DNA from: Treponemataceae bacterium
Lineage (GTDB): Bacteria; Spirochaetota; Spirochaetia; Treponematales; Treponemataceae
DNA: 63,182 nt
Direction: 5' to 3'
NCBI GenBank assembly: GCA_024680915.1
Contig: JAILBN010000029.1
Span: forward strand, 1 to 63,182
Shown: positions 1-9,434 of the stretch, piece by piece
Position numbering within the stretch: the first letter of the stretch is position 1
Layout of the letters: the number at the start of each line of letters is the position of its first letter
Notes under the pieces: model-generated
Told to the model about the DNA's origin: nothing
Seen by the model: only the letters and a program-made list of their open reading frames with translations
The model's database searches: none
Made by a program: the position numbers and the translations under genes

Positions 1-2
1 GC

Positions 3-107
3 GCTAGCCGGATAAACGAAACCGGAGCAGAGCTTTCAGACATATCAGGAAAGATGGCTGACAACATAAGGAAGATAGGCACAGAAATAGACCTGTTCAA
101 AGTCTGA
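3..107 (+). CDS. Methyl-accepting chemotaxis protein, C-terminal end only
   Basis: The last 34 residues of a reading frame that enters from outside the window and stops with TGA. The tail (..IRKIGTEIDLFKV) closely matches the end of the complete chemoreceptor that stops at 4084 (..[13 protein letters not shown]). This is therefore the end of a paralogous receptor with the same signalling domain. Nothing can be said about its sensor domain. It heads a row of three receptor genes on the + strand. Confidence 0.75.
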   Translation, partial: ASRINETGAELSDISGKMADNIRKIGTEIDLFKV

Positions 108-117
108 CCCGGAACAA

Positions 118-156
118 GGCCGGATGCTTTCGATGCTTTGAAGAAGTTTTCCGGCC
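118..156 (+). terminator. Possible hairpin after the first receptor gene
   Basis: GGCCGGA (118-124) pairs with TCCGGCC (150-156) across a 25-base loop, 11 bases after the stop codon. No T-run follows, so a transcription-ending role is uncertain. Confidence 0.3.
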
Positions 157-260
157 ATAAAAAGCCAGGAAGAAAGAATCCTTTACCGGGAGAGAAAAAC
201 TTCCGATAAAGGACATGTAGGTCTATTTACAGATAAAACAGACAAAACGAGGCATACATA

Positions 261-1895
261 GTGAGACAAAATGCATTCATCAAATTCTTCTTTCCTTCTG
301 AAGAAATCTTCGAAAAGCTTACCACAAGTGAGAAAGGGCAGCTTCCTGTAATCATATACGGAAATATCATTTTCTTGTTCGGTTTCGGTACCTTGAGTCT
401 GACTCAAATACTCCGTAACACCTATACCATGCTTGCCATCACCTCCATATCCCTCCTGGTTTTCATCACAGCCTGCATAATGCTAAGGAAAAGCAAACTC
501 CACACAGCCGTTACCCTGGATACGGTGGGAATGCTCGTAGCGACAGCAGGTATTCTTTTCTTCATGGGTATGGGCACTTCCCCTCTGGAAATTTACCGTT
601 CCGCATGTTTTGTCGTGGTAATGGCCATTTTCAACCAGCTTTTCGCAACACGTTCCTATCATGTCTGGCTTTATGCCACTGGAGCCTCAATACTGCTTAT
701 CATAATGCTGATCATGGAATTTTTCGCTCTTAGAGAGACAAACCTCTTAGAAACTCTGACAGCCATAGTCATTTCAGCTATAGCCACGATATCGTCTTTT
801 TACGGACTGGTATTCCTATGGAAACAGAACAAAATCATTACGAACGAAGCGATTATGGGGGAGCAGAAAGCAGCCTCTTCCCTGAAAACAATAAAGGCTG
901 TACTCTCCAAAAGCTTCGAAGGCTTAGAAATCGGAAAAAAGCTTAACGATGAGGTTCATAATGTTAATACCGGAATAGCAGACATAGATGAGCTATACAG
1001 CTATCTGGCAAAAGAATCAGAGACATTGACCAAACACACGATAGTAGTCACGGAATCAAGCAGCCAAATCATGGAGCAGACATCTAAAATGCAGGACACC
1101 GTGTACAAGCAGAACAGATCTATCGACATTACTTCCTCAGAAATAAACCAGATTGCCCAGAAGCTCAATTCTATAGCAGAAATCGCTGAGAAAAGAAAAT
1201 CAAAAATGAGCGAAATGACGAAAATGGTAGGTCTGCAGCTACAGCAGATAAAAAAGCTAGCCCAAGACGTAAGCTTGGTTCAAGAATCTTCAAACTCCAT
1301 ACGGGATTTCGTAGACACGGTTAATCAGATAGCAGCGCACACAGGTCTCCTGGCGATGAACGCATCCATAGAAGCAGCCCATGCCGGTTCCATGGGAAAG
1401 GGTTTCTCGGTGATAGCACAGGAAATAAGAAAACTTTCCGATGAAACGACAAAAAACGCCACACAGATAACTGACAAGCTGAACGAAAACGCAGAACTGG
1501 TAGAAAGTGCTACAGCTTCCGCCAATAATTGTGCGGACTACACCAGCAAAAGCAATGAGGAGATTTTTTCCACGGTAGAGGCAATAGAGGAGATTCTTGG
1601 AGGAATAAGCGAAGTAAGCAAGAGCACGACAGAGATAACAAGCTCGCTTCAAGGACTCCAAAAAGATGCATCCTATACCAATTCATTCGTAAAAAAATCC
1701 GTGGATGAGATAAACAGGCAGAACGAGACCATACAAAGCATATCAAGCTTTTCCAACATGCTGAAAACACGGGTGGATTCCCTTGATGATGTCCTGAGAA
1801 ACATAAAAAAATCGATGAACAACGTAAATGAGGTGGCTGAAAAGAACGTAGAGACGAGTACGACCATAGCAAAAACCCTTGCTTCTGAAAAGTAA
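261..1895 (+). CDS. Methyl-accepting chemotaxis protein with integral-membrane N-terminus
   Basis: Chemoreceptor of 544 residues. Residues ~30-190 form about six hydrophobic helices with no room for a large periplasmic domain, so any signal is sensed in or near the membrane (inference). Residues ~200-540 are the cytoplasmic coiled-coil signalling domain. Its hairpin tip (GLLAMNASIEAAHAG, then GFSVIAQEIRKLS) is of the ordinary type that contacts CheA/CheW. The start is GTG at 261, chosen because GAGG lies at 249-252 and no in-frame ATG is better placed. It sits between two other receptor genes on the same strand, with no che genes nearby, so it probably serves the main flagellar array encoded elsewhere. 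The ligand is unknown. Confidence 0.88.
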   Translation: MRQNAFIKFFFPSEEIFEKLTTSEKGQLPVIIYGNIIFLFGFGTLSLTQILRNTYTMLAITSISLLVFITACIMLRKSKLHTAVTLDTVGMLVATAGILFFMGMGTSPLEIYRSACFVVVMAIFNQLFATRSYHVWLYATGASILLIIMLIMEFFALRETNLLETLTAIVISAIATISSFYGLVFLWKQNKIITNEAIMGEQKAASSLKTIKAVLSKSFEGLEIGKKLNDEVHNVNTGIADIDELYSYLAKESETLTKHTIVVTESSSQIMEQTSKMQDTVYKQNRSIDITSSEINQIAQKLNSIAEIAEKRKSKMSEMTKMVGLQLQQIKKLAQDVSLVQESSNSIRDFVDTVNQIAAHTGLLAMNASIEAAHAGSMGKGFSVIAQEIRKLSDETTKNATQITDKLNENAELVESATASANNCADYTSKSNEEIFSTVEAIEEILGGISEVSKSTTEITSSLQGLQKDASYTNSFVKKSVDEINRQNETIQSISSFSNMLKTRVDSLDDVLRNIKKSMNNVNEVAEKNVETSTTIAKTLASEK

Positions 1896-1901
1896 AAAAA
1901 C

Positions 1902-1931
1902 TTTACAAAATGGAGATATTGACTGTATAAT
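1902..1931 (+). promoter_or_regulatory. Putative sigma70-type promoter of the dCache receptor gene
   Basis: TTTACA (1902-1907) and TATAAT (1926-1931) are separated by 18 bases, just after the previous gene stops at 1895. Transcription would start about 70 bases upstream of the ATG at 2009. Confidence 0.5.
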
Positions 1932-2008
1932 CATTAGTTATCGGAGACTTACCGTTTTACACAGCCTCCTTGATACCGATATTCTCAGAAGGCTGCACAG
2001 GAGCATCT

Positions 2009-4084
2009 ATGAAAATAAAGAAAAAACTCATCTTCAGTTACACAGCGATCGTATTTTTCTCCATTCTTCTTGTCTCGATTCCTGTCATCCAGATACAGAA
2101 CCAAACCTTGAGAAATACTATACGAGAAAATTCACTAACCCAATTACATTCAACGAGAGAATCAATAGAATCATTCTTTGATAAGCCATCAATGATAGTA
2201 AAAATGACAGAGCCTTACATCAATTCGGATGGATTTAATCTTGAGGACGCCCAGAAAGATTTTTACGACATGATAAAGGACAATTCATCTCTTGCCTGCC
2301 TGTACTACGTTGACCCGATTCCTATGAAGGACGGAGGAATGGCCTATTCCAGCGACGGCTGGATTCCTGGGGATGATTATGACAAGGAAAGCCGGGACTG
2401 GTATATCGCAGCGAAAAACTCATCAGAAGTCATAATAACAGAACCTTACGTAGACGAAGATACGAAAGATCTTGTCACAAGTATCTGCTATGGAGTCCAC
2501 GATAAGAGCGGTGCCTTCAATGGAGTCGTAGGTATAGACATCCACCTTACAGATCTGTCGAAAATCGTATCAAGGACAAAGCTTACACAAAGCTCAGTGG
2601 CCTTCATCATCGACAAGAACGGCTATTATCTTACGAATGAGGATTCTTCAAAACTTCTTAAAGGAAACATCTTCGAAGACTATCCGTCGACAGCGTCTTA
2701 TAAAAATTCACTGACAGAAGAGACTGGTTTGAACTTGGAATCAAAGAGCGATTATTTCTTCATGTCTATTCCGATCATTGGGGAGTCCGGATGGAACTTC
2801 GTAATCTTAGGAGAAAAGGATGATTTGTTCACTTCCATAGACAAGATGTTGAAGGGAATCATCGTCATGATGATTATAACCCTCGTTGTAGCGATAGTCT
2901 TTTCCCTTGTTATGACACAAAAGCTTGTCAAACCACTCTCGATAGTAGATTCAACCATAAATCAGATTGCGTCAGGAAACGCAGACCTTACACAAAGACT
3001 TGAAGTCAACACTAAAGATGAGATAGGAAGCCTGGAGACTGGATTCAACAAATTCGTTGAGAAGCTCCAGAACATAATATCCCAGATACAGGATTCAAAA
3101 GAGGGCCTGGGAATCATTGAGAAAGATTTAGGCAGCAGGATCCATGATGCCGCAAGCGCAATAACTGAGATACTCTCCAACATCGAGAGCGTCGCCGTAC
3201 AGGTGGGAAATCAGTCGAACGCAGTATCTCAGACATCAGCGGCGGTTGCCCAAATCGCGGAGAATATCAACAGCTTGGAGACTATGATCCAGAAACAGGC
3301 TGAGGGAGTTACGAACGCAAGCACGGCTGTGGAGGAAATGATAGGTAACATCAGCTCCGTGAACAGCTCCGTAGAAAAGATGGCCGAAACCTTCGAAAAC
3401 TTGGAGGAAAGCTCCACAAACGGAATAGATCAGCAGAAGCTTGTGGATGAACAGATTTCTGAAGTAGCGGTACAGTCAAAGACCCTGCAGGACGCAAACC
3501 TTGCCATAGCAAGTATAGCCAGCCAGACGAACCTGCTTGCCATGAACGCCGCGATTGAAGCAGCTCATGCTGGAGATGCAGGAAAAGGCTTTGCAGTCGT
3601 CGCCGATGAAATACGAAAACTGTCCGAGACCTCCTCCTCTCAGTCCAAGCGAATCGGTGCAGAACTTAAGGTAATAATCAACACAATAAACAAGGTCGTA
3701 GAAGCCTCAACGAAGAGCAAGGCTAACTTCGACACAGTATCGAAGCTTATACTGGACACAGATGATTTGGTACGCCACATAAGGGCTGCGATGGAAGAAC
3801 AGCAGGAAGGCTCCAAGCAGATTCTTGAATCCCTGAAAATGATGAACGACAGCACAGCCGAAGTTAAAATTGCAGGGGAAGAAATGAAATCAGGAAACAA
3901 GATGATTCTGGGAGAAATACACAACCTTCAGGATACGACGACTGTAATCAAGGAAAGTATGCAGGAGATGTCGGAAGGTGCAAAAGATATGAACAACACA
4001 AGTGCAGCTCTCTCAGAGATATCAGAGCAGGTCCAGTCCTCCATACAGAAAATAGGAACACAAATAGACCAGTTCAAAGTATGA
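2009..4084 (+). CDS. Methyl-accepting chemotaxis protein with dCache-type sensor domain
   Basis: Classical transmembrane chemoreceptor of 691 residues: an N-terminal membrane helix, a periplasmic double-Cache-like domain (~35-270, with the family-typical [18 protein letters not shown] and [12 protein letters not shown] stretches), a second membrane helix near 285-310, a HAMP domain, then the methyl-accepting signalling domain with tip [20 protein letters not shown]. dCache domains commonly bind amino acids or other small metabolites; the ligand here is not evident. The ATG at 2009 is preferred to an upstream in-frame ATG (1970) because AGGAG lies at 1999-2003, six bases ahead, and the resulting N-terminus begins directly with the positively charged membrane anchor. 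The gene ends at a strong bidirectional terminator. Confidence 0.93.
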   Translation: MKIKKKLIFSYTAIVFFSILLVSIPVIQIQNQTLRNTIRENSLTQLHSTRESIESFFDKPSMIVKMTEPYINSDGFNLEDAQKDFYDMIKDNSSLACLYYVDPIPMKDGGMAYSSDGWIPGDDYDKESRDWYIAAKNSSEVIITEPYVDEDTKDLVTSICYGVHDKSGAFNGVVGIDIHLTDLSKIVSRTKLTQSSVAFIIDKNGYYLTNEDSSKLLKGNIFEDYPSTASYKNSLTEETGLNLESKSDYFFMSIPIIGESGWNFVILGEKDDLFTSIDKMLKGIIVMMIITLVVAIVFSLVMTQKLVKPLSIVDSTINQIASGNADLTQRLEVNTKDEIGSLETGFNKFVEKLQNIISQIQDSKEGLGIIEKDLGSRIHDAASAITEILSNIESVAVQVGNQSNAVSQTSAAVAQIAENINSLETMIQKQAEGVTNASTAVEEMIGNISSVNSSVEKMAETFENLEESSTNGIDQQKLVDEQISEVAVQSKTLQDANLAIASIASQTNLLAMNAAIEAAHAGDAGKGFAVVADEIRKLSETSSSQSKRIGAELKVIINTINKVVEASTKSKANFDTVSKLILDTDDLVRHIRAAMEEQQEGSKQILESLKMMNDSTAEVKIAGEEMKSGNKMILGEIHNLQDTTTVIKESMQEMSEGAKDMNNTSAALSEISEQVQSSIQKIGTQIDQFKV

Positions 4085-4092
4085 TCATGCGG

Positions 4093-4126
4093 TAAGGAAA
4101 AGCTCGGAAAACCGGGCTTTTCCTTA
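4093..4126. terminator. Bidirectional intrinsic terminator
   Basis: A long stem (TAAGGAAAAGC..CGG with CCG.GCTTTTCCTTA, one mismatch, AAAA loop) lies between two convergent genes. The T-rich arm reads as a U tract in both directions, so it can end both the receptor gene (+) and the glycosyltransferase gene (-). Confidence 0.8.
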
Positions 4127-4156
4127 TCAGACCTGTCATTGGAGAAAAATACCCTT

Positions 4157-5002
4157 TCAGGGGTTTTCCTCCTCGAATTTCTTTTTCAGATAAATATACT
4201 CATAAAAAATATCATTGAAATTCTCATAACCAAAAATCTTGTAGACCTTAGGTATATTCCATTGCTTTACGTTCTCTGTATGGGGATAGGGCAACCAGAA
4301 AAGCCTCTTTGAGAAATGACGTACCACTGTATCTTTGTACAAAAATTTCTGATCATTATAACGCTGGGATATTTTCTTTTGTCTTGTAGTGCTGCGGATA
4401 ATAGCACTTTCATCTGCGAATGTAAGCTTATGCTTTTTTATTTCCTCGCGGGACTTTTGGAACAATCCCGTCTCTTTGCATTTTGCTATATTAAAAAGAA
4501 TCACACCGGCATTGATGAATTTTCGCTGCCAGAAAAGAATTATCTTTCCATAGTGGTCAGGAGCCGCGGCATACTCATATCCATCAGAGCATATATCTAT
4601 GTCATAAAGAAGGCGGATATCCTTGTTGAAAAGAAGATCGGCATCAAGATAAAGTATTTTATCAGGAACTTCAGGAACAAGGTCAGCGAAAAGGCGAAGA
4701 AGGGTATAAGGGGAGCAATAGCACTGTTCGTTGGGACAGTCAGCGAATTCTCTGTTATAAATATCTGTCACATCAATTTTCGTTACGCAACTGTCTTTAT
4801 TGTATTCTTTCAGAACCTTAGTAAGGAATGCAATCTGCTCATCAGTGACGGGAGTATAATCCTCCCTGAGATGATGGACATCCATAGTGAAAATAAGGAC
4901 ATTAAGGGCTTCCTTTGTCTCAGTCCGCCTACAAACAGAAAGAAGGCAAGTGAGTATTCCATCGAAGACCTTGTAGTTACCACAAAAAAGAAGATTTATC
5001 AT
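4157..5002 (-). CDS. Glycosyltransferase family 8 protein
   Basis: Predicted 281-residue retaining glycosyltransferase of the GT8 (LgtC/GspA) fold. It would transfer a hexose from a nucleotide sugar to a lipid- or surface-linked acceptor. Seen: N-terminal INLLFCGNYKVFDGILTCLLS (strand plus helix that holds the nucleotide in this family), the metal-binding DxD motif at D120-A-D122 in ILYLDADLLF, and FINAGVILFNI further on, typical of the family. There are no membrane segments, so it is cytoplasmic or peripheral. It lies 25 bases downstream of an acyltransferase gene, probably in one operon, which hints at glycolipid or envelope polysaccharide work (inference). The acceptor is unknown. Confidence 0.8.
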   Translation of the reverse strand: MINLLFCGNYKVFDGILTCLLSVCRRTETKEALNVLIFTMDVHHLREDYTPVTDEQIAFLTKVLKEYNKDSCVTKIDVTDIYNREFADCPNEQCYCSPYTLLRLFADLVPEVPDKILYLDADLLFNKDIRLLYDIDICSDGYEYAAAPDHYGKIILFWQRKFINAGVILFNIAKCKETGLFQKSREEIKKHKLTFADESAIIRSTTRQKKISQRYNDQKFLYKDTVVRHFSKRLFWLPYPHTENVKQWNIPKVYKIFGYENFNDIFYEYIYLKKKFEEENP

Positions 5003-5027
5003 TTATCCTCCACCCACATTCCGGCAT

Positions 5028-5813
5028 TTACTTATTATCGGAATCTTTTTTTATATATCTTACGATCTCACAATTGCTATTCTTACTTCTCTCCACCATC
5101 GCATTATAAACACAATTCCTAAGATACCCACGCTGCTCTTTCTGGGACAAAGAAGGATCAGCAAAGAAAGGCCCGTCTACATAAGTGACCATACGAGGCT
5201 TTTTTGAGAAGCGTCTTTTCTGGTATGTATTGGTAAAACAGAATACAGGAGTTTTATATTGTACCGGATAACGGAAGGAAGTGTCGGAGAAGTTACGGAT
5301 CCAAGTACAATACGGCCAGATATGGGCCTCAGGATATATCATGATACAATGTTTTTTTTGCATGTGAAGCTTTATGACTTCCAAAAAATTCCTTGTAGCA
5401 GCCATATCGTCAGGAAGGGGAATTGCTCCTAAAAAGGGATTTATAGGTCCAAGAACAGGCATAGAGACATTGTTGGCATGGACGATAACGTAAGCAGATT
5501 TCGGTGAGACCACAAAAGTAGGGATAAGGGCATCAGCCCCGGCATTAGTATGATTCCCATAAATAAAAAAGGGCTCATGATGCATATTGCTCAATACGCG
5601 CTTATTCACTATTTTATGATGGAATTTAATCTTCATGAAAAAATAAGCAATGGGAATGGCAACTATCCTATACCAGAAAATATGAGCTAAAGTCCAAGAA
5701 AAGCCTTTCCCTCTATATTTGTAGCTTGCATCAATTTTTCTTGGAGTTATCTGGGCTGTGGAGAATTCATCGTTCAGCTCATCGGTATAATAAATGACCT
5801 CAGGAAAATCCAT
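5028..5813 (-). CDS. PlsC-like 1-acylglycerol-3-phosphate O-acyltransferase family protein
   Basis: Predicted membrane-associated acyltransferase of 261 residues. The catalytic block is NHTNAGADA (H88...D94). It has five residues between His and Asp, where the classic PlsC motif has four; a variant NHT-type block is known in this family. The region FLGAIPLPDD and the block IYPEAHIWPY (in place of the usual PEG motif) complete the active-site set. One hydrophobic helix lies near residues 45-62. A phospholipid-synthesis role is usual, but this variant lacks the exact motif, so the acceptor could be another lipid. The gene is followed after 25 bases by the GT8 gene. Confidence 0.72.
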   Translation of the reverse strand: MDFPEVIYYTDELNDEFSTAQITPRKIDASYKYRGKGFSWTLAHIFWYRIVAIPIAYFFMKIKFHHKIVNKRVLSNMHHEPFFIYGNHTNAGADALIPTFVVSPKSAYVIVHANNVSMPVLGPINPFLGAIPLPDDMAATRNFLEVIKLHMQKKHCIMIYPEAHIWPYCTWIRNFSDTSFRYPVQYKTPVFCFTNTYQKRRFSKKPRMVTYVDGPFFADPSLSQKEQRGYLRNCVYNAMVERSKNSNCEIVRYIKKDSDNK

Positions 5814-5895
5814 ATTTTACATAGAATGCCATTTATATGGAAAAGTTGCAAGGCTATAAAAAAACACAAACAAGATGACAGGCAAGCAAAGAGAA

Positions 5896-6477
5896 TTATG
5901 CCGGGGTATACACCACAGCAAGGATTTTAGCGTTTCCCCCTACAGAATGTACATGATGGGCAACTATAGAATCGTAATAAATACTGTCACCTGGCTTCAT
6001 GCTGTACTTATCCTTGCCATAGATAATCTCGACATCTCCGCTGAGGACATAAATGAACTCCTCCCCTTCATGGGAAGAAAGCTTGACCTCATCGTGGGAA
6101 GGAGGAAAAATATCGATGACGAAGGGATCCATATGACGATCAGCCTTGTTCTGTGCCAAAGAATAAAAATCCAAGTCAGAAGAAACTGCATTACTCCTCT
6201 CAGAAAAACGAGTAACTAATTTTTTATCTTTCTCATTGGACCCACTGACAAAAACAGGACCAAGGTTCTCCTGATCGTCCATGAAAGTTCCCAAGCGAAC
6301 TCCCAGAACGCGGGCAATTTTGATAAGAGGAGTAAGGCCAGGAACAAGGGCACCATTCTCGATGTTTTCTATACTCTCAACACTAAGATTAGAGCGTTCG
6401 GAAACATCCTCCACGGATAATTTGCGGGACTCACGAATAAGCCTAACCTTATCACCTATACGGTTTTTCTCTGCCAT
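5896..6477 (-). CDS. XRE-family transcriptional regulator with C-terminal cupin domain
   Basis: 193 residues: a helix-turn-helix of the Cro/C1 type at residues ~8-62 (VRLIRESRKLSVEDVSERSN, then SIENIENG), a linker, and a cupin-2 barrel at ~115-190 (HEGEEFIYVLSGDVEI, then PGDSIYYDS). Regulators of this build usually control a neighbouring metabolic gene and sense a small ligand in the cupin. Targets here could be the acyltransferase/GT8 pair downstream or the KamA-like gene upstream (inference). A clear ribosome site (GAGGAGG) precedes the ATG, and a good promoter lies at 6510-6538. Confidence 0.88.
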   Translation of the reverse strand: MAEKNRIGDKVRLIRESRKLSVEDVSERSNLSVESIENIENGALVPGLTPLIKIARVLGVRLGTFMDDQENLGPVFVSGSNEKDKKLVTRFSERSNAVSSDLDFYSLAQNKADRHMDPFVIDIFPPSHDEVKLSSHEGEEFIYVLSGDVEIIYGKDKYSMKPGDSIYYDSIVAHHVHSVGGNAKILAVVYTPA

Positions 6478-6509
6478 TACTTCCTCCTCAACAAGAAACT
6501 TATTGGATT

Positions 6510-6538
6510 GTTATACACTATCTTTAGTATTTATGCAA
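6510..6538 (-). promoter_or_regulatory. Promoter of the XRE-cupin regulator
   Basis: On the - strand TTGCAT (6533-6538) and TATAAC (6510-6515) are 17 bases apart. The ATG of the regulator follows about 33 bases downstream. The surrounding DNA contains AGTAT/ATACT repeats (6524-6550) that could be its own operator (inference). Confidence 0.55.
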
Positions 6539-6581
6539 TACTTCAGTATAATTTAAGAAAGAATCCAAAGGATAAGTGTCA

Positions 6582-7574
6582 TCAGACAGGATAAAACCAA
6601 GCTCTCCCGGAGGCATCTGTATATTTCCAGTTGTTGCCATCCCTTATAAAGCGCGTGGCTGGAATATTGACTTTCCCGCCCCCGCCGGGAAGATCCACGG
6701 CATAGACCGGAAGAGAAAGTCCGGAAAGCTCTTTTCTCATGGCATTATAGAGCTTAACGCCCTCATCCAGGGGGACTCGGAAATGACCTGTGCCTTCTGC
6801 CAAATCTCCTTGGAAAAGATAGCCAGGCTTGACCCCCAGCTTGACAAGGCTCTCGAAAAGCTCGGTAAGCACAGGAAGAGAATCATTTATGCCTCGTAAA
6901 AGCACGGTCTGGGATTGCACTGGAATACCAGAATCAACGATATTGAAAAGGCACTTGTAGCTTTCTGCTGACCATTCAGCAGAAATTTCCGCAGGATGAT
7001 TTATGTGGGGAATAACCCAAAGAGGACGAAAAGCTTTCAAGAGGGAGAGCAGCTCCGGTGTAAAGCGTTCAGGGGCGAAAACCGGTGCTCGAGTACAAAG
7101 CCGTATAAGAATACCAGGTCTGGCTTTCCGAAGCTCTGAAAAAAGAGACTCCAGCTTCTCGTCGGAGACAGTAAGAGGATCTCCTCCAGAAATCAGGATT
7201 TCCTGAATCTCCTCGTGCTTCGAAAGCCATTCCGTGACCCTTCCTATCTCCTCCGGAGAAATAAAAGCTGCCGTCTTGCCAGTGAAATTCCGGCGGAAAC
7301 AAAAACGGCAGTAAGAAAAACAGTGACAGGTAGTCAGGAGCAGACATCGGTTCTTGTATTGCCTTACAAGTCGGGGGGTAACCATATATTTTCTTGCCCC
7401 CAGAGGATCCTCCGTCTCGCATTCAAGCACATTCTTCTCTGCCTGGGCTGGTGTACATTGCCGGTTCAGAGAGGAAAAAGCTGCAGCCGCAGACGCATCA
7501 GAGGCAGCCGCGGCTCCCAGCTTATTGAGAACGCCTGAGAAATACGGAGATATAAGATAGGGTAACTCGTCCAT
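6582..7574 (-). CDS. KamA/EpmB-family radical SAM aminomutase
   Basis: Radical SAM enzyme of the lysine 2,3-aminomutase family, 330 residues. Its [4Fe-4S] cluster motif is C85-FSY-C89-RF-C92. EILISGGDPL follows, and the PLP-binding lysine is K301 in PGGGGKVNI. The length is closer to EpmB (beta-lysylation of elongation factor P) and other short KamA-like proteins than to catabolic lysine aminomutase (~415 residues with an extra zinc region). No EpmA or EF-P gene is nearby, so the substrate stays open. The start codon overlaps the stop of the upstream outer-membrane protein gene (TGATG), so the two are translationally coupled. A run of alanines at ~20-33 is unusual for the family and may be a lineage-specific insert. 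Confidence 0.82.
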   Translation of the reverse strand: MDELPYLISPYFSGVLNKLGAAAASDASAAAAFSSLNRQCTPAQAEKNVLECETEDPLGARKYMVTPRLVRQYKNRCLLLTTCHCFSYCRFCFRRNFTGKTAAFISPEEIGRVTEWLSKHEEIQEILISGGDPLTVSDEKLESLFSELRKARPGILIRLCTRAPVFAPERFTPELLSLLKAFRPLWVIPHINHPAEISAEWSAESYKCLFNIVDSGIPVQSQTVLLRGINDSLPVLTELFESLVKLGVKPGYLFQGDLAEGTGHFRVPLDEGVKLYNAMRKELSGLSLPVYAVDLPGGGGKVNIPATRFIRDGNNWKYTDASGRAWFYPV

Positions 7575-8548
7575 CAGAAGTTAAAGGTATATCTGAAAGC
7601 CACTCTCTTAAAGAACCATTCTGAACTTGTGAACACAAGATCAAGATTAGACTGATTATTCATGGGGGCTCTGTCGAAAGCTCTTCTAGTCGAGAAATTC
7701 AACATGAAGGTAAGACTGTGCTGTTTATTGAACTGGAAGATAGCCACAGGATTTATCTGAACTGTCATAAAATCAACCTCGAAGGGCTGGTACTCAGGCT
7801 TTATGGCATCGTACGAATAATAACCGCTGAACTCAAACTGGAGGGCTGCCATCTGGATGATCAGAGGCATCTGATATCCAAGGACAGCTGATGAATAATA
7901 CTCCCAGCCGTTCACCAGGCTTCCGCTGCCCTGCCAGCACCAGGGTTCTCCGTCAGACTGTCCAGTGCTCTTTGTATACATGGCCTTATAGGAAATCTGC
8001 GTGACTACGTGGTTCCAGTCGCCAGGGAGGATCGCTGCCAGATCGAACTGGAAAAGTCCCTGCATCCAGAACTGAAGGCGCCAATCCTTAAAGGGAGTCA
8101 CAGAGTCATATTTTCCAGTGGCATCGTTATAGTTGGCGAATCCCTTTATCCCGATGAAGCTCCAGCCGGAACCGACCTTCATACCTGAGGAGAACACAAG
8201 GAATGCCACCGGGGTGAATTCCAGATAAGGCTCGATTGCGAGAGATACAGGAGTAAGCTCCAAAGCACCTATAAGCTTGAGATTATTTCCGCTTACAAGA
8301 GGATTATTACCAAAGGGTACTGGAATCGTATAACGGTAAGAAAAGGTGGAACGAAGCTCTAAAGAGTCATAAACACCCGAAACAGGAGCAAAATGAGTGG
8401 AAGTCTGCCCATAGACAGGCTTATTCTCAGGCCAATAGGTAAAATCGGTGACAAGATCCATAGAACTTGATGCTTCTTGAGAATAGGCAGCACTCATCAA
8501 AGAAAAAAGACTGCCCAAAATCAAGACAAAAAAAATTTTTCGTCTCAT
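7574..8548 (-). CDS. Predicted outer-membrane beta-barrel protein, unknown function
   Basis: 324 residues. A signal peptide is clear: MRRK, a hydrophobic stretch to about residue 19, then a likely cleavage after AAYS. The mature part is rich in alternating hydrophobic and aromatic strands (for example LKLIGALELTPVSLAIEPYL, FSFRYTF-like ends) and finishes with FRYTFNF, whose terminal phenylalanine is typical of outer-membrane barrels. No catalytic domain is recognised. It resembles conserved treponemal surface proteins in general design (inference). It has the strongest-looking promoter in this part of the window and a ribosome site GGGAG, and it is coupled to the downstream radical SAM gene. 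Confidence 0.7.
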   Translation of the reverse strand: MRRKIFFVLILGSLFSLMSAAYSQEASSSMDLVTDFTYWPENKPVYGQTSTHFAPVSGVYDSLELRSTFSYRYTIPVPFGNNPLVSGNNLKLIGALELTPVSLAIEPYLEFTPVAFLVFSSGMKVGSGWSFIGIKGFANYNDATGKYDSVTPFKDWRLQFWMQGLFQFDLAAILPGDWNHVVTQISYKAMYTKSTGQSDGEPWCWQGSGSLVNGWEYYSSAVLGYQMPLIIQMAALQFEFSGYYSYDAIKPEYQPFEVDFMTVQINPVAIFQFNKQHSLTFMLNFSTRRAFDRAPMNNQSNLDLVFTSSEWFFKRVAFRYTFNF

Positions 8549-8622
8549 TGAAAAAGAACTCCCTTAATGTTTTTTTTACTTTTTTATTGATGAGAAAAAG
8601 AAAAATCTTTTTTCAATAAAGC

Positions 8623-8651
8623 AGTATAATTTAGCGATTTACTAAGGTCAA
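8623..8651 (-). promoter_or_regulatory. Promoter of the outer-membrane protein gene
   Basis: TTGACC (8646-8651 read on -) and TATACT (8623-8628) are 17 bases apart, close to the sigma70 consensus. The transcript would have a leader of about 65 bases that is very A/T-rich. Confidence 0.7.
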
Positions 8652-8703
8652 CAGAAAAAACAGTTCTTTTTTATATAGATTCTGATCCCTACGACGATAA
8701 GCA

Positions 8704-8732
8704 TTGCCCCTGGTCCTTCCCTATGGTACAAT
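8704..8732 (+). promoter_or_regulatory. Promoter of thrH
   Basis: TTGCCC (8704-8709) and TACAAT (8727-8732) are 17 bases apart. The leader contains GGAGG seven bases before the ATG at 8788. It is divergent from the outer-membrane protein promoter. Confidence 0.6.
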
Positions 8733-8787
8733 GCCACAGTGCTGAAACAGCGCTGGAAATCAATTTTTTCTGTCTGGAGGTAAAAAA

Positions 8788-9399
8788 ATGTATATAACGT
8801 GTCTTGATCTTGAAGGAGTTCTTGTTCCTGAGATTTGGATAGCATTTTCCAAGGAAAGCGGGATTCCTGAACTGAAAAGAACGACAAGAGACGAGCCGGA
8901 TTACAACAAGCTGATGAACTGGAGACTAGGGATTCTTAAAGAACACGGACTGGGACTTAAGGAAATTCAGGACACTATCGCTAAAATAGATCCCATGCCG
9001 GGAGCCAAAGAATTTATGGATGAGCTAAGGCAGATATGCCAGGTAGTCATACTTTCGGATACCTTCACTCAATTCGCACTGCCGCTCATGAGAAAACTGG
9101 GGATGCCGTCTATTTTCTGCAACGAGCTTATAGTAGGAAAAGACGGAATGATAACAGGCTTCAAGCTCAGGCAGGAAAACGGAAAGTACCATGCCGTAAA
9201 GGCTTTGCAGTCTATAGGCTTCAAGACCATAGCATCCGGTGACAGCTTCAATGACTTGGGAATGATAAAGCAGTCAGAAAAGGGCTTCTTGTTCCGGGCT
9301 CCGGAGCATATCATAAAAGACAATCCGGACGTCAAGGCATTTACGGAATACAGCCAGCTTCTGGATGCAATAAAAGAAACCATAGAGGCAGATAACTGA
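8788..9399 (+). CDS. thrH: ThrH: phosphoserine phosphatase / homoserine phosphotransferase
   Basis: HAD-superfamily enzyme of 203 residues that removes phosphate from phosphoserine and, in the characterised relative, can pass it to homoserine, feeding threonine synthesis. Seen: CLDLEGVLVPEIW at the start, the family variant of the DxDG motif with D7 and E9; VVILSDTFTQF (motif II serine/threonine region); and SGDSFNDLGM (motif IV acidic residues). Length and order fit ThrH rather than ordinary SerB. It stands alone on the + strand with its own promoter and GGAGG, convergent with the AraC regulator. Confidence 0.92.
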   Translation: MYITCLDLEGVLVPEIWIAFSKESGIPELKRTTRDEPDYNKLMNWRLGILKEHGLGLKEIQDTIAKIDPMPGAKEFMDELRQICQVVILSDTFTQFALPLMRKLGMPSIFCNELIVGKDGMITGFKLRQENGKYHAVKALQSIGFKTIASGDSFNDLGMIKQSEKGFLFRAPEHIIKDNPDVKAFTEYSQLLDAIKETIEADN

Positions 9400-9434
9400 T
9401 ATCCTTCAGTAGTCAACAGCTTCTTTCCCCTGCT

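Noticed and set aside
4316-5122. Long + strand frame over the glycosyltransferase gene
   Set aside because: It is the antisense of a gene with clear GT8 motifs; the predicted protein has no recognisable domain.
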